Shown: positions 33,089-44,469 of the stretch, piece by piece | Position numbering within the stretch: position 1 is the stretch's first letter | Layout of the letters: each line of letters starts with the position of its first letter | Assembly: GCA_019359235.1 (NCBI GenBank) | Contig: JAHHHT010000033.1 | Location: 32,646 to 96,645, forward strand | Origin: Oscillatoria princeps RMCB-10 | GTDB lineage: Bacteria > Cyanobacteriota > Cyanobacteriia > Cyanobacteriales > Oscillatoriaceae | Direction: 5' to 3' | Length of the DNA stretch: 64,000 nt | Notes under the pieces: generated by a model | Seen by the model: the letters and a program-made list of their open reading frames with translations, nothing else | Told to the model about the DNA's origin: nothing | Databases searched by the model: none | Position numbers and translations under genes: made by a program

Positions 33089-34897
33089 ATGCCCAGATCC
33101 CTGCGGGTGCGTCACGAGTCCGTGCCAAAAGTCAAGTCCTCCCTCCTGCGCAATGGCTTCCCCAGCCAGAAAATCCTCTCTGAGAATCTGGGCGTCGCCC
33201 AGTCCACCGTCAGCAACTTCCTCAATGGCAAACCCGTCGATTTTGCCAATTTCGTAGAGATTTGCCGGGTTTTGGGGCAGGAATGGCGAGATATCGCCGA
33301 TTTGGAGGGCAACCCCCACCCCGATCCACCACAGGACGTTATCACTTGCATTTTAATCGCCGATCGCTGCCCCCACCCCAGCCTCGCGGGGCAATTGCAG
33401 CAAGCCCTGAGCGCCGCAGGGCACCAAGTCCGCACCGCACCGGCACTCACCGCCACACACCTCCAGCAGTGCGATTACCTGCTGCTGCTGCTCTCCGAGC
33501 AATCCGCCGGCAGCGAAATGCTCCTCGAAGAAGTCCGCGCCGCCAAGGAATTGCGCGACACCGCGCCCCAAAAGCCGGCAATTTTACCGATCTGCCTGGA
33601 CTTGCCCTGGGCGCTCCCCCTCTCGTTCGACTTGCACCGGCTGTTAGAGGGAGTTCAGCCGTGGGAGTGGCGCTCTGCCTGGGACATCTCAACCCTCGTC
33701 GGCGGGAATGGCTCTTCCCCCCTGCTCAGCCTGATCAAAGAATCCCGCACCTCCCTGCCGGCTGACCATAAATTTGCAGTGCGCTGGAGCGACATAACCG
33801 GCAGCAAAAATCGGGCGTGGCAAAATGAAAAGTCAGTCTTTAATTTCCCCCCCTTGCCCGCAGCAACCCCAGAATTGCCAGAAGGGCAAGTCGAGCTAGC
33901 TTCTCGCTTTTATATCGAGCGCCCCCCTATCGAATCCCGCTGCTATGATACTATTATACAACCCGGTGCCCTCATCCGCATCAAGGCTTCCCGGCAGATG
34001 GGCAAAACCTCCCTGCTCGCCCGGATTCTCCACCGCGCCGAACAGCTAGGCTCTCGAACTGTAGCGGTGAATTTTCAACTCGCAAATCAGAGAATTTTTC
34101 ACAGCTCTGATACCTTTTTGCAGTGGTTTTGTGCTAGCATTAGTCTAGAACTCGGCATGCTGGATTCCGAGCAACTGGCGAAGTACGCCCAGCTGGCTGA
34201 TCTGATTGGCAGCAACCAAAGCTGCAAGGCATACTTCGAGCAGTACCTGCTGCCAAACCTGCCGGCACCCCTGACGTTGGGGCTGGATGAAGTCGATCGG
34301 GTGTTTGAATCACCTGAAATCGCCGATGACTTTTTTGGGCTGTTGCGCTCGCTGCATGAAGAGGCAAAGCGGCGGGAAATCTGGAAAAATCTTCGCTTGA
34401 TCGTCGTTCACTCCACAGAGGTTTATATTCCTTTGGATGTGAATAAATCGCCGTTTAATGTGGGGTTGCCGGTGGAATTGCCAGAGTTTACAATAGAACA
34501 AGTGCGAGAGCTGGCAAAACGGCACGGACTCGATTGGAATGCCGGTGAGGCAGAGCAACTGGTGGCTCTTGTGGGAGGGCATCCCTATTTAGTGCGGCTG
34601 GCGATGTACGCAATTGCCCGCCAGGAAATGGGCCTAAACCGGCTCGTGCGAGAGGCTGCCACAGAGGCTGGACTTTACAGCGATCACCTGCGACGCCACT
34701 TGTGGAATCTGGAAAAGTATCCCCAGATAAAATCTGCTATGCGAGAGGTTGTAACAGCTGCCGGTGCGGTGCGGCTGCCGGCGGAGCGGGCGTTTAAATT
34801 AAACAGTATGGGATTGGTGAAACTGCAAGGCAATGATTGCACTCCCAGATGCGATTTGTACTGTCAGTATTTTCGCGAGCGTTTGGGATGCCGGTAA
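33089..34897 (+). CDS. HTH-TIR-AAA signalling ATPase
   Basis: 602 residues from ATG 33089. Residues 10-72 are an HTH module (SQKILSENLGVAQSTVSNFL, FVEICRVLGQEWRDIADL). Residues 85-215 look like a TIR domain: ITCILIADRCPHPSLAGQLQ, CDYLLLLLSEQSAGSEMLLE (candidate catalytic Glu143), RDTAPQKPAILPICLDLPWA. The loop that normally carries the S-I-x-x-G-x-x-W segment seems shortened. Residues 270-500 are an AAA_35-like ATPase with Walker A ASRQMGKTSLL (300-310) and Walker B LTLGLDEVDRVF (D400-E401). A winged-helix-like tail closes the protein, which has no repeats. The layout suggests a ligand-triggered TIR effector held by an ATPase switch, a plan shared with some immune proteins; that role is inference. 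Confidence 0.8.
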   Translation: MPRSLRVRHESVPKVKSSLLRNGFPSQKILSENLGVAQSTVSNFLNGKPVDFANFVEICRVLGQEWRDIADLEGNPHPDPPQDVITCILIADRCPHPSLAGQLQQALSAAGHQVRTAPALTATHLQQCDYLLLLLSEQSAGSEMLLEEVRAAKELRDTAPQKPAILPICLDLPWALPLSFDLHRLLEGVQPWEWRSAWDISTLVGGNGSSPLLSLIKESRTSLPADHKFAVRWSDITGSKNRAWQNEKSVFNFPPLPAATPELPEGQVELASRFYIERPPIESRCYDTIIQPGALIRIKASRQMGKTSLLARILHRAEQLGSRTVAVNFQLANQRIFHSSDTFLQWFCASISLELGMLDSEQLAKYAQLADLIGSNQSCKAYFEQYLLPNLPAPLTLGLDEVDRVFESPEIADDFFGLLRSLHEEAKRREIWKNLRLIVVHSTEVYIPLDVNKSPFNVGLPVELPEFTIEQVRELAKRHGLDWNAGEAEQLVALVGGHPYLVRLAMYAIARQEMGLNRLVREAATEAGLYSDHLRRHLWNLEKYPQIKSAMREVVTAAGAVRLPAERAFKLNSMGLVKLQGNDCTPRCDLYCQYFRERLGCR

Positions 34898-35030
34898 ATA
34901 GGGGGGACAGGCGGGACGCCTGTCCTGCGCCATATCCTGCTGCCTCCTCAAACCCATCCGTAGAAACACCATCCGTAGAAACACTGGCAACTGCTGTAGC
35001 CATTTGTCAGTCGCTCGCCCCCAACGCAGT

Positions 35031-35387
35031 TTAACTAACGAGCAGCGTCTGATCCGCGCCGGTGGAAGCCAGATTCTTGAAAACCGTGCCTTGTATGCGA
35101 ATTTTCAGCTGAGGGCCAGAGCGAGCCAGCTGTACGATCATCCCATCTTCCACAGAAGCTTCGGTGATGGGCCGGTCGGCAAAATAAGTACCATTACTGC
35201 CCAAATTAATGATATTCCACCGGCAGCCCCGGCACTGCAATTCCAGGTGGTGGCGCGAGACAACGGCGCTGTGGAGAATGACGTCATTATCTGTTGACCG
35301 CCCAATGCGAATAACAGGTTCGTCCTTAAAAGTCCAGCTTTGGGCCGGAAGATGTGAGATTCGATGCACCAAGGTCAGAGTAATCAC
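35031..35387 (-). CDS. FHA domain protein
   Basis: 118 residues from GTG 35387 (GAGG upstream). It consists almost only of one forkhead-associated domain: VIRIGRSTDNDVILHSAVVS, RHHLELQCRG, INLGSNGTYFADRPI, with the phosphothreonine-binding Arg, Ser, His and Asn in GRS, SRHH and NGT. FHA domains bind phosphothreonine on partner proteins and so link to Ser/Thr kinases. No kinase gene adjoins. The frame is complete. Confidence 0.9.
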   Translation of the reverse strand: MITLTLVHRISHLPAQSWTFKDEPVIRIGRSTDNDVILHSAVVSRHHLELQCRGCRWNIINLGSNGTYFADRPITEASVEDGMIVQLARSGPQLKIRIQGTVFKNLASTGADQTLLVS

Positions 35388-35795
35388 GGTGTCCTCTGAA
35401 AAATTTAAAAATTATCCCCTATATGACTTAATTATTCCCCAACAGGTTTCTCAACAAACATCAGATGGCAGCAATTTAAAAAATACTTAATAATTGGTGG
35501 CGGTAGCCAATTGGTGATATACTAATGTCCCCGCTAGTAGGATGCCAACTGAGACTTACTTGAGACTTTGGACTTTAGTTTCAAGGGCTATCCACTTAAG
35601 CCTGAACCGTTGAGGCGATAGAGGGTTTATCCCCCTCTACCTCTCGCCCCCTCTACCTTTAACCCCTCTCCTCCCTTCCCTCTCGCTACAGCCCCAGCAC
35701 TGCCGGCGGGTCTAATTAAGCCGCAATGTTTTTTCACAGGTTCCTGTATATTGCAAAATATTAATAACCTCTAAAAATCTTTAGTCCTTGAAAGC
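35388..35795. other. Intergenic region between divergent genes
   Basis: About 400 bases between the FHA gene and the small membrane-protein gene. It contains a pyrimidine tract (35627-35700) and A+T-rich DNA just upstream of 35796. No gene was seen. Confidence 0.5.
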
Positions 35796-36008
35796 ATGAA
35801 TATATCTGCCAACCGTGCCGGTAAACCCCGCCGCTTATGGCGAGCGATACTTCTGTCGGGAGTCACCCTGCTGCTGCACATCTTCGAGCCGGACGTTCTC
35901 AGATGGTTTAACTGGTTTTCCTTGCTGGGCATTGTCTCGATTTATCTCGTGCAGTTGAAGCTCCACCGGACAGTCACTGAACTTTACAGCCAAGCCGGCA
36001 TCCAGTAA
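35796..36008 (+). CDS. Small membrane protein, unknown
   Basis: 70 residues: a basic N-terminus (MNISANRAGKPRRLWRA), a hydrophobic helix (ILLSGVTLLLHIFEP), a second weaker one (FNWFSLLGIVSIYLVQLKL) and a short tail. It has no close family that I know. Positive-inside charges and paired hydrophobic segments favour a real membrane peptide, but there is no clear ribosome site. A palindromic repeat follows the stop. Confidence 0.45.
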   Translation: MNISANRAGKPRRLWRAILLSGVTLLLHIFEPDVLRWFNWFSLLGIVSIYLVQLKLHRTVTELYSQAGIQ

Positions 36009-36443
36009 CCCGCAGTCTTCTGGTAGCTTTCTCAGTAGGGTGGGTGACGCGCTTCGCGTCACCCACCGAAACACATCTCATATCATGTCCGCTTGCATGG
36101 GTTTTGTGTGCATAACCTTGTAGGGGCGGGTGAGCGCCAAGATATTTCTACCACAGGGAAGAATATGAATAAACCCGCCCCCACCCCCTCAGTACAGCAA
36201 CAGTGCCATCGGCACATTATATAGCGCGTCTAAATCATTCATGTAAATTTCAGAACCCCGGTTTCTTTAAGAAACCGGGGTTCTGGGCCCCCAGCAGTTG
36301 CGCAAATCATTTAGACCTGCTATATTCCCCAGCGAAACGCACCCAAAGAACTCTCACAGAAGAAAGTAGGGTGCCTGCAGGGCTTTAGCCCAACTACAAA
36401 CTTTGGGCTTTAGCCCAACTACAAACTTTGGGCTTTAGCCCAA
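36009..36443. other. Repeat-filled intergenic region
   Basis: It holds the palindrome GTAGGGTGGGTGACGCGCTT...CACC (36036-36068), an inverted GGGGCGGGT...AACCCGCCCC pair (36121-36181), a variant CAGAACCCCGGTTTCT palindrome (36251-36285) and the 25-base tandem array listed below. No gene was seen. Confidence 0.75.

Positions 36444-36452
<9 letters not shown>
36380..36452. repeat. 25-base tandem repeat (GGGCTTTAGCCCAACTACAA...)
   Basis: Three head-to-tail copies of a 25-base unit containing the palindrome GGGCTTTAGCCC. Single units are found near 8599 and 22938. The last copy overlaps the end of the prolyl oligopeptidase gene. Confidence 0.9.
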
Positions 36453-38522
<2,070 letters not shown>

Positions 38523-38657
38523 CGTGCGGTATTGTTGGCAACACTCTACAGTTTAGCGTCACAGGAACCCGATGCGCCTCTGCAGACTGTAGAAACTCTT
38601 GCCTTATGGGTTTTGGCGCAGCCTGCTGCCAAACTTTAGCACTTCCTGTTTCAAATT

Positions 38658-38894
38658 TTACCGCATCACTGTCCGATCAAAAGTCGAAATATTGTACTCG
38701 CACATCAACTCCGACAGTTGCGAGCGGTTTATCCCTAAAATCTCTGCCGAACGCCCAGCACTGATGTCACCCAGCCGCAGCAACTCGATCGCAAAAGCCT
38801 CCTTCGCCCCAGCTTCAGCAGCCGCAATCCGTTCCACCGGCACCCCCTGAGGAACATCCGCCACAATAAACCTCACCTCCAACAAATTTCCCAT
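38658..38894 (-). CDS. UPF0175 family antitoxin-like protein
   Basis: 78 residues from ATG 38894; GTG 38903 is an alternative. The sequence shows the family pattern: KEAFAIELLRLGDISAGRSA, EILGINRSQLSELMCEYNIS. The C-terminal half is a small HTH. UPF0175 genes usually precede a DUF3368 PIN-like toxin gene; here the next 135 bases on the same strand hold no such gene and then the peptidase gene starts. It is therefore a solitary antitoxin or an independent regulator. Confidence 0.8.
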   Translation of the reverse strand: MGNLLEVRFIVADVPQGVPVERIAAAEAGAKEAFAIELLRLGDISAGRSAEILGINRSQLSELMCEYNISTFDRTVMR

Positions 38895-39123
38895 TTCTCT
38901 CACCTAAACCCTTGACAAGTTTCCTCACTTAATGTATAATCCCAACCCACCCAGCCACACCGGCCAGATGGGAGCCATTGCCATTGCCACTGTAGGGGCT
39001 GCCCCCCTTGCGGGTGCCCTTTTACCCCACCGGCCAACTCCTCCCCCTCTCCTTTCCCGCTGTAGGGGCGGCCCCCGTGGCCGCCCCCCCGTGGCCGCCC
39101 CCGTGAGGGTGCGGAGGTCGGGT

Positions 39124-42100
39124 TCACGCCTGCGTCTCAGCCTTAGCCGTCACAAGCACCTCACCCTTGAGCATCCGCGAAGCCGCCTCAAGCAGCGCCT
39201 CTTCCAGATAGGGCTTAGTGAAATAACCCCGCGCCCCCAGCTGAATCGCCATCTGCCGGTGCCGGTCAGCACCGCGAGAGGTGAGCATAGCAATCGGCAG
39301 ATCCGTGAGGATCGGGTCTTTCTGCATTCGGGACAGCAGCTCCAGACCGTCCATCCGAGGCATCTCGATGTCGCAGAACACAATATCGCAAGGCAGTCCA
39401 GAGCGGAGTTTTTCCCACGCTTCCTGACCGTCACGCGCTTGTTCCACCCGGTAGCCGGCCTTATTAAACGTCATCGACAGCAACTCGCGCACCGTAATCG
39501 AGTCATCCACGATCAGCACAGTCGGCTCCTTCTTTTCCACCGGCTCCACCGGCACAGTCGGCTCATCCCACAGAGAGCCACCCTTGTCGCGTGTCAGGTG
39601 TCCCAGCGCCAGCTCAAGCAGTTCCAGCACGTCAGCAATCGCCACAATCCGGCCATCCCCCATCACCGTCGCACCGGCCACGCCAACCGGCTTGGGCACC
39701 GGCCCTTCCAGCTGCTTGATCACAATTTCCTGCTCGCCCAACACCTGATCCACCTGGAGAGCCAAGTAGTTGCCGGCACTGCGCAGCACCACCACCGAAA
39801 TCACGTCATCCTCTGGATTAGTGCCGTAGACGATGCCCCGACCGAGATGCCGGTTGTACCCCAGCAGTTGCCGCAAGTGCCGGAACGGCAGCATCGTATC
39901 CCGCCAAGGAATGCACTGCTGCCCATCAGGCCCCGTTTGAACGCGGTCTTTAGGCACATCCAGCATGTCTTCCACCCCATCCATCGGGAAAGCAATCCGG
40001 GCCCGGTCGCTAATGCACACCAGGGCCTTAGAAATACTCAGCGTCAGCGGCAAGCGAATCGTGAACGTCGTGCCCAGGCCTTGGGTGGAGTCGGTGCCGA
40101 TCGCCCCCCGGATTTCATTAACATCCTCCAGCACCACATTCAGGCCCACACCGCGACCCGCGATATCATCCACCTCGTCCTTCGTGCTGAAACTGGGCAA
40201 AAACAGCAGCTCGTACACCTCTTGTCGGGTCAGAGCCCTAGCTTGCTGCGGCGTAATCAGCTTCTTTTCAATCGCCTTCTGCTTCACCCGCTCCAGATTA
40301 ATCCCCGCTCCGTCATCCGAGAACGAGATCACAGTCTGGTTGCCTTGGTGGAAAGCCCGTACCGTCAGCCGGCCCGTCTCCGGCTTCTTGGCCGCCTTGC
40401 GCACCTCTGGCTGCTCAATCCCGTGAGCGATAGCATTGTTAACCAAGTGATTCAGCGGCGTGAACAGCTGGTCGGCGATCATCTTGTCAATCAGCGTCTC
40501 CCGCCCTTCTATCTGCAGTTCTGCCTGCTTGCCTTCCTTAATGGCAACATCGCGCACCGAGCGGGGCAGCCGGTCTGCGGTCTGGGCAAAGGGCACCATT
40601 CGGGAGCGGGTCAAACCTTCTTGCAGCTGGGTTGTGATCTGCCGCAGCATGCGCGTCACCTGCTCGGTTTCATCCACCAGGAACTCAATGTCCGAAGCCG
40701 ACTCCCGCACTCGCACGATCAGCTCAATAATCTCCTGCGACTGGGTGTGGAAGCCGGTAAACCTGTCCATTTCCAGAGCGTCAAAGCTAGCGCCGGTCGA
40801 GTGAGAGTCGCGAGCGGCGGACCGCCCCCCGCTCAAGGCGCTGTAGCTCTGCCGGCTGGCCAGCAGGGAGATTTCCAGCAGCGAGCGCTCGTAGAGGTCC
40901 TGCATCCGCTGGCCCACGTCAGAAAGCTGCTGCACTTGGTGCAGCAAGTTGTCCAGGAACTGCCGCAGCCGCTCTTGGTTCTGCTCCAAGCTGTTGCGGT
41001 TCACCACCAGTTCCCCCACCAAGTTGCTGAGGTTATCCAGCTGCTTGATGGGCACCCGCATGCTTTGATCCCCCAGCTGGCGCTTCACCGGCGACGCCGA
41101 CTGTCCCTGTCCCGGCCTGTTTTTTATAGTCGTCGGCCCACCTGGTATGTCAAAGCCGCTCACCATCTTTTCCAGCTCAATAAACTCGTCTTCCTCCTTT
41201 GATTTGGCCGCCTTAACCGCTACCTTGGCAGGCGCTGGCTCTGCAACCGGCATCACCCGTGGTGGCGGCTCACCGATCAGGTCTTCGAGCGCAGAGAAGA
41301 CATCTGAATCAGTTTCGAGAAATGGGGCGGAGTTCAAGGCTGCCGGCTCTTCTTCGAGCAGGGCTTCTAAATCGGCAAACCCATCTGGCACCAGCAGCGT
41401 CAAATCATCTGGTGACCTGAGGTTCGTGACTGAGGACTTCTCTGAGTTCGCCGAGGCATCCTGTTCTGCCGCCTCCAAGAAGCTGTTGAGAAACTCTAAA
41501 TCGTCCGCACTCGCATCCGTTGCCCCATCAAACACCTCCAGTGGAGCTTCTGCCTCCGCTGAACTGCCCTCGGAAGTAAAATCGGGAAACTCCAGCTCCA
41601 GAGTCGAGTCCTCCTCGTAAGACCAACTGTCCGAGAAATCTTGGCTCTCTCTGTCGCCGTCCAACCGGTTGTCGAAAAAGGCTTCCAGGTTTTCAGATAA
41701 ATCCAGCGTTTCCTCAGCAGCAGTGGCTAGCCGCCCGTCTGAGGGCCAGTCCTCACCGAGCTCTCCGCCCCTACCGGCGGCGGTTTCCAACCCAAACAGG
41801 TCGGTTTCGTCAAAGTCCAAGCCCTGAGCGACCTGCGTCCCCAAATCTTCGACCTCTTCTTCCAGGCTGGTTTCAAACAAATTCTCCAGAGAGTCGGAAA
41901 AGTCCTCGCCCTCCTCCTGCTGTCCGCGCACCTTGAGCGGCGCATTAGCTCCCCTATCGCGAAATATGTCTTCTGTCAAGTCCTCGCTGGCGGGCGCTTC
42001 CAAGTAGAACAAATCCTCGTAATCCAGACTGGCATCCTGTTCCTGCGGTGCGGCTGCGGTCAATTCAGGGGTGCGGCTCTGAGAACTATTTTTGTCACCC

Positions 42101-44175
42101 CAATCCTGGGAACGGGATTGAACCGGCACCTCGTCCGCGTTCGCTTCGCCCTCAAACAAACTGCTGAACTCCAAATCAGACAAGTCTTCGGCGTCGCCAT
42201 TATTAGAAGTCTGCATTTGCCCGAGCCAGTCCAAGCTGGCCACTTCCAATTCAGGCGCTTGAATCTGGCGTGCCGAATCCGGCGTTTCTTCCGAGTTTTG
42301 CCACAGCTCCTCCCATTCGCTTGCGAATGTTGCCGGTTGCGCAAAGCTTTCCGAAGAAGTCTCTCCGGTCACGTCTTTTGTGTTAAAATTGTCTTCAAAC
42401 TGACTTGAGACTTCGGGCGTGTCTTCAAAGAGGTCTGCGAGTTCGTCTTGGCTGACAGGGGATGGCTCAGACAAAACGTTAAGGTCCGCTTCTAACAAGC
42501 CGCTCTCTTCGTCGAGCCCCTCAAAAAGTTCGTCGAGATTGCCCACATCAGCTAACGGCTCTTCCCTGCTTTTTGACTCCTGCGCCCTTGCCGGATCAGA
42601 ACTCTCCGCTGCCTCGAACGGCTCGAATCTGTCGCTCGTATCGTTGCCCCAAAGCTCGTAGGCAACTCTAGCTGCCGGTCTTTCCGGTTCTTCTAATATC
42701 TCCTCATCGAGCAAGGCGTCACCAAACAAACTGTTGATATCGTCGCTCTCAGGGGCTAAATTCGCTCTCGTTTCTGAGGTTTCTTCATCAAACAGGAGGT
42801 CGGAAAAATCAGTGTCTGCACTTTCAGCGAGCGAGGTGCCGGCTGAGGCATCTGGGATTAAATCCGCACCGCCCGGCTCCATAGAGAACGAGTCAATGAC
42901 TTCCTCCGCTTCCCACGTTGTGTCCAGATCGGGCGTGTCGCCTTGAAACAAGTCCTCTAAAGTGCTCAATTCTGCTATTCCCACTTCCGGTCCAGTGTGA
43001 GCCACCCGTCTGGCTGCTGGGGGTTCGGCAGACCGAGGGGGTAGGGCCTTTTCCCTCACCTCTTGGGCGCTGCCTTTGGGTGGCGTCCCGGCTGGGTTTG
43101 CCGCAGCGGCTTTCGGCTTTTCGCCTTCGCTGCTGGCGGTTTTTGGCTCGGTGCGGGGTGAAGAGTTAGCATTCGCTGGTACAGTGATTTCCTTTGGCGG
43201 CGGGGGAAGACTATTTTTGCCTGCTGAATCCCGGCGACGGGATTGCGATTTCAGGGCGTCAGAAGCCCGTATTTCTGCCCACCGGCCCGCTAAAACCAAT
43301 TCTTGCGCCTGTTTGATGTCCTTAATCACAGTGGGAGCCAGAGCGCGATAGGCGATCTCGGGATTGCCAATCGCACCCGAAGCCGTCTGTAGCAGTTCGC
43401 ACCAAGCCGGCAGGTCGAATGCAAGGCCGGCAGTCACCAAGCTGCGACAGATTTCTTGGAGTTCCTGCCGGCTGTTAGGTTGTTCAGGCCGCTTGAACAG
43501 CTGCAGCATCTCCCGCAGCCGCGCCGGCACGTCACTTTGAAAAATCAGCTGCAGCGCACTTTCTTCCTGAGAGGCGGTTGACCGGTCTGGGTTTTTTGAC
43601 TTGGATGACGCTCCTGCTGGTTTTCGAGCGCTTTGCTTTGCTGGGGCGGATTTGGCAGCCGGTTTGCGCCCCCGCGCCTGGGCCTTAGCTGGTGCCGGTG
43701 CCTTAGCTGGTGCCGGTGCCTTAGCTGGTGCCGGTGCCGGTATTGCTGCAGACTGGCTCGCCAGCGAGTTCAGGTGAGTGCTGAGTTCTTCAAACACCGG
43801 CTCTGCGGCGGAGATAATATTGCCAGCCACGTCCTCAGGCAGCCCCGCCGGCCCCGACAGCTGTTCGAGCTGCTCTTGCAGCGTGTCAAACACCCGCAAA
43901 AAAAGAGTTTCTAGTTTCTGGTCTACTTTAACCGGCCCTTCTTTGAAGACTTTGAAACAGTCTTCCAGCCGGTGAGCTGTTTTCTGAATGCTGCCCAGCC
44001 CCAGCATCGCCGCCCCACCTTTGATCGAGTGGGCGGCGCGGAATATTTCATTCACCTGTTCCGAGTCTGCCAGGGTGTTTTGCAAATGCAGCAACCCGCG
44101 CTCTATCGTACCCAAATGTTCCTTTGACTCTTCAATAAAGTAACCCAAAATTCTTTGATGCTGTTCTGGCAACAT
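39124..44175 (-). CDS. hmpE: CheA-type hybrid histidine kinase of the pilus chemosensory system
   Basis: 1683 residues. Domains in order: Hpt (about 1-110; FRAAHSIKGGAAMLGL, phospho-His49); a spacer with three KAPAPA repeats; a second helical segment to about 300; a very acidic, disordered linker to about 1030; CheA dimerisation (RVPIKQLDNLSNLVGELVVN, near 1038); HATPase (LNHLVNNAIAHGIEQPEVRK, SFSDDGAGINLERV, FSTKDEVDDIAGRGVGLNVV); CheW-like (about 1380-1510); and a C-terminal REC (TVLIVDDSITVRELL, DIVFCDIEMPRMDG with Asp near 1602). This is HmpE/PilL, which takes the signal from the HmpD receptors through HmpC and phosphorylates HmpB to control type IV pilus motility. It is the last gene of the minus-strand operon. 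Confidence 0.93.
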   Translation of the reverse strand: MLPEQHQRILGYFIEESKEHLGTIERGLLHLQNTLADSEQVNEIFRAAHSIKGGAAMLGLGSIQKTAHRLEDCFKVFKEGPVKVDQKLETLFLRVFDTLQEQLEQLSGPAGLPEDVAGNIISAAEPVFEELSTHLNSLASQSAAIPAPAPAKAPAPAKAPAPAKAQARGRKPAAKSAPAKQSARKPAGASSKSKNPDRSTASQEESALQLIFQSDVPARLREMLQLFKRPEQPNSRQELQEICRSLVTAGLAFDLPAWCELLQTASGAIGNPEIAYRALAPTVIKDIKQAQELVLAGRWAEIRASDALKSQSRRRDSAGKNSLPPPPKEITVPANANSSPRTEPKTASSEGEKPKAAAANPAGTPPKGSAQEVREKALPPRSAEPPAARRVAHTGPEVGIAELSTLEDLFQGDTPDLDTTWEAEEVIDSFSMEPGGADLIPDASAGTSLAESADTDFSDLLFDEETSETRANLAPESDDINSLFGDALLDEEILEEPERPAARVAYELWGNDTSDRFEPFEAAESSDPARAQESKSREEPLADVGNLDELFEGLDEESGLLEADLNVLSEPSPVSQDELADLFEDTPEVSSQFEDNFNTKDVTGETSSESFAQPATFASEWEELWQNSEETPDSARQIQAPELEVASLDWLGQMQTSNNGDAEDLSDLEFSSLFEGEANADEVPVQSRSQDWGDKNSSQSRTPELTAAAPQEQDASLDYEDLFYLEAPASEDLTEDIFRDRGANAPLKVRGQQEEGEDFSDSLENLFETSLEEEVEDLGTQVAQGLDFDETDLFGLETAAGRGGELGEDWPSDGRLATAAEETLDLSENLEAFFDNRLDGDRESQDFSDSWSYEEDSTLELEFPDFTSEGSSAEAEAPLEVFDGATDASADDLEFLNSFLEAAEQDASANSEKSSVTNLRSPDDLTLLVPDGFADLEALLEEEPAALNSAPFLETDSDVFSALEDLIGEPPPRVMPVAEPAPAKVAVKAAKSKEEDEFIELEKMVSGFDIPGGPTTIKNRPGQGQSASPVKRQLGDQSMRVPIKQLDNLSNLVGELVVNRNSLEQNQERLRQFLDNLLHQVQQLSDVGQRMQDLYERSLLEISLLASRQSYSALSGGRSAARDSHSTGASFDALEMDRFTGFHTQSQEIIELIVRVRESASDIEFLVDETEQVTRMLRQITTQLQEGLTRSRMVPFAQTADRLPRSVRDVAIKEGKQAELQIEGRETLIDKMIADQLFTPLNHLVNNAIAHGIEQPEVRKAAKKPETGRLTVRAFHQGNQTVISFSDDGAGINLERVKQKAIEKKLITPQQARALTRQEVYELLFLPSFSTKDEVDDIAGRGVGLNVVLEDVNEIRGAIGTDSTQGLGTTFTIRLPLTLSISKALVCISDRARIAFPMDGVEDMLDVPKDRVQTGPDGQQCIPWRDTMLPFRHLRQLLGYNRHLGRGIVYGTNPEDDVISVVVLRSAGNYLALQVDQVLGEQEIVIKQLEGPVPKPVGVAGATVMGDGRIVAIADVLELLELALGHLTRDKGGSLWDEPTVPVEPVEKKEPTVLIVDDSITVRELLSMTFNKAGYRVEQARDGQEAWEKLRSGLPCDIVFCDIEMPRMDGLELLSRMQKDPILTDLPIAMLTSRGADRHRQMAIQLGARGYFTKPYLEEALLEAASRMLKGEVLVTAKAETQA
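43683..43736 (-). repeat. 18-base coding tandem repeat (APAPAK)
   Basis: Three exact 18-base copies encode the Ala-Pro-Lys linker just after the Hpt domain of the CheA kinase. Copy number is likely to vary between strains. Confidence 0.9.
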
Positions 44176-44469
44176 ATAGATATTTTTTTTGTGTTAAGTT
44201 AGATTAACCTCTGATGCCGTAAGGCGTTGCTCGCCGATGGGCCAACCACAACTCCCTGTAATTTTGCTCCCGATTGGGGAGCCAAATTCCCCAAGTCCCG
44301 CTCGACCCCACTTAAAGTTTAGCCCATCTGAATTTCACCCCCAGCTACATTCTGCTGTTGCGCATTTAATTTGCGCTATCCATCCATAGGGCCTCGTTCC
44401 CAGTATCCTTCTGTCAACCCGACTCAGAAGGCTATTTCCCCTTTCTACAACAAGCAAATTAAAAGCCAG

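Noticed and set aside
38932..41202. A 756-codon plus-strand open frame
   Set aside because: It lies opposite the conserved CheA kinase domains and has His/Gln/Arg-biased composition typical of antisense frames of high-GC genes.
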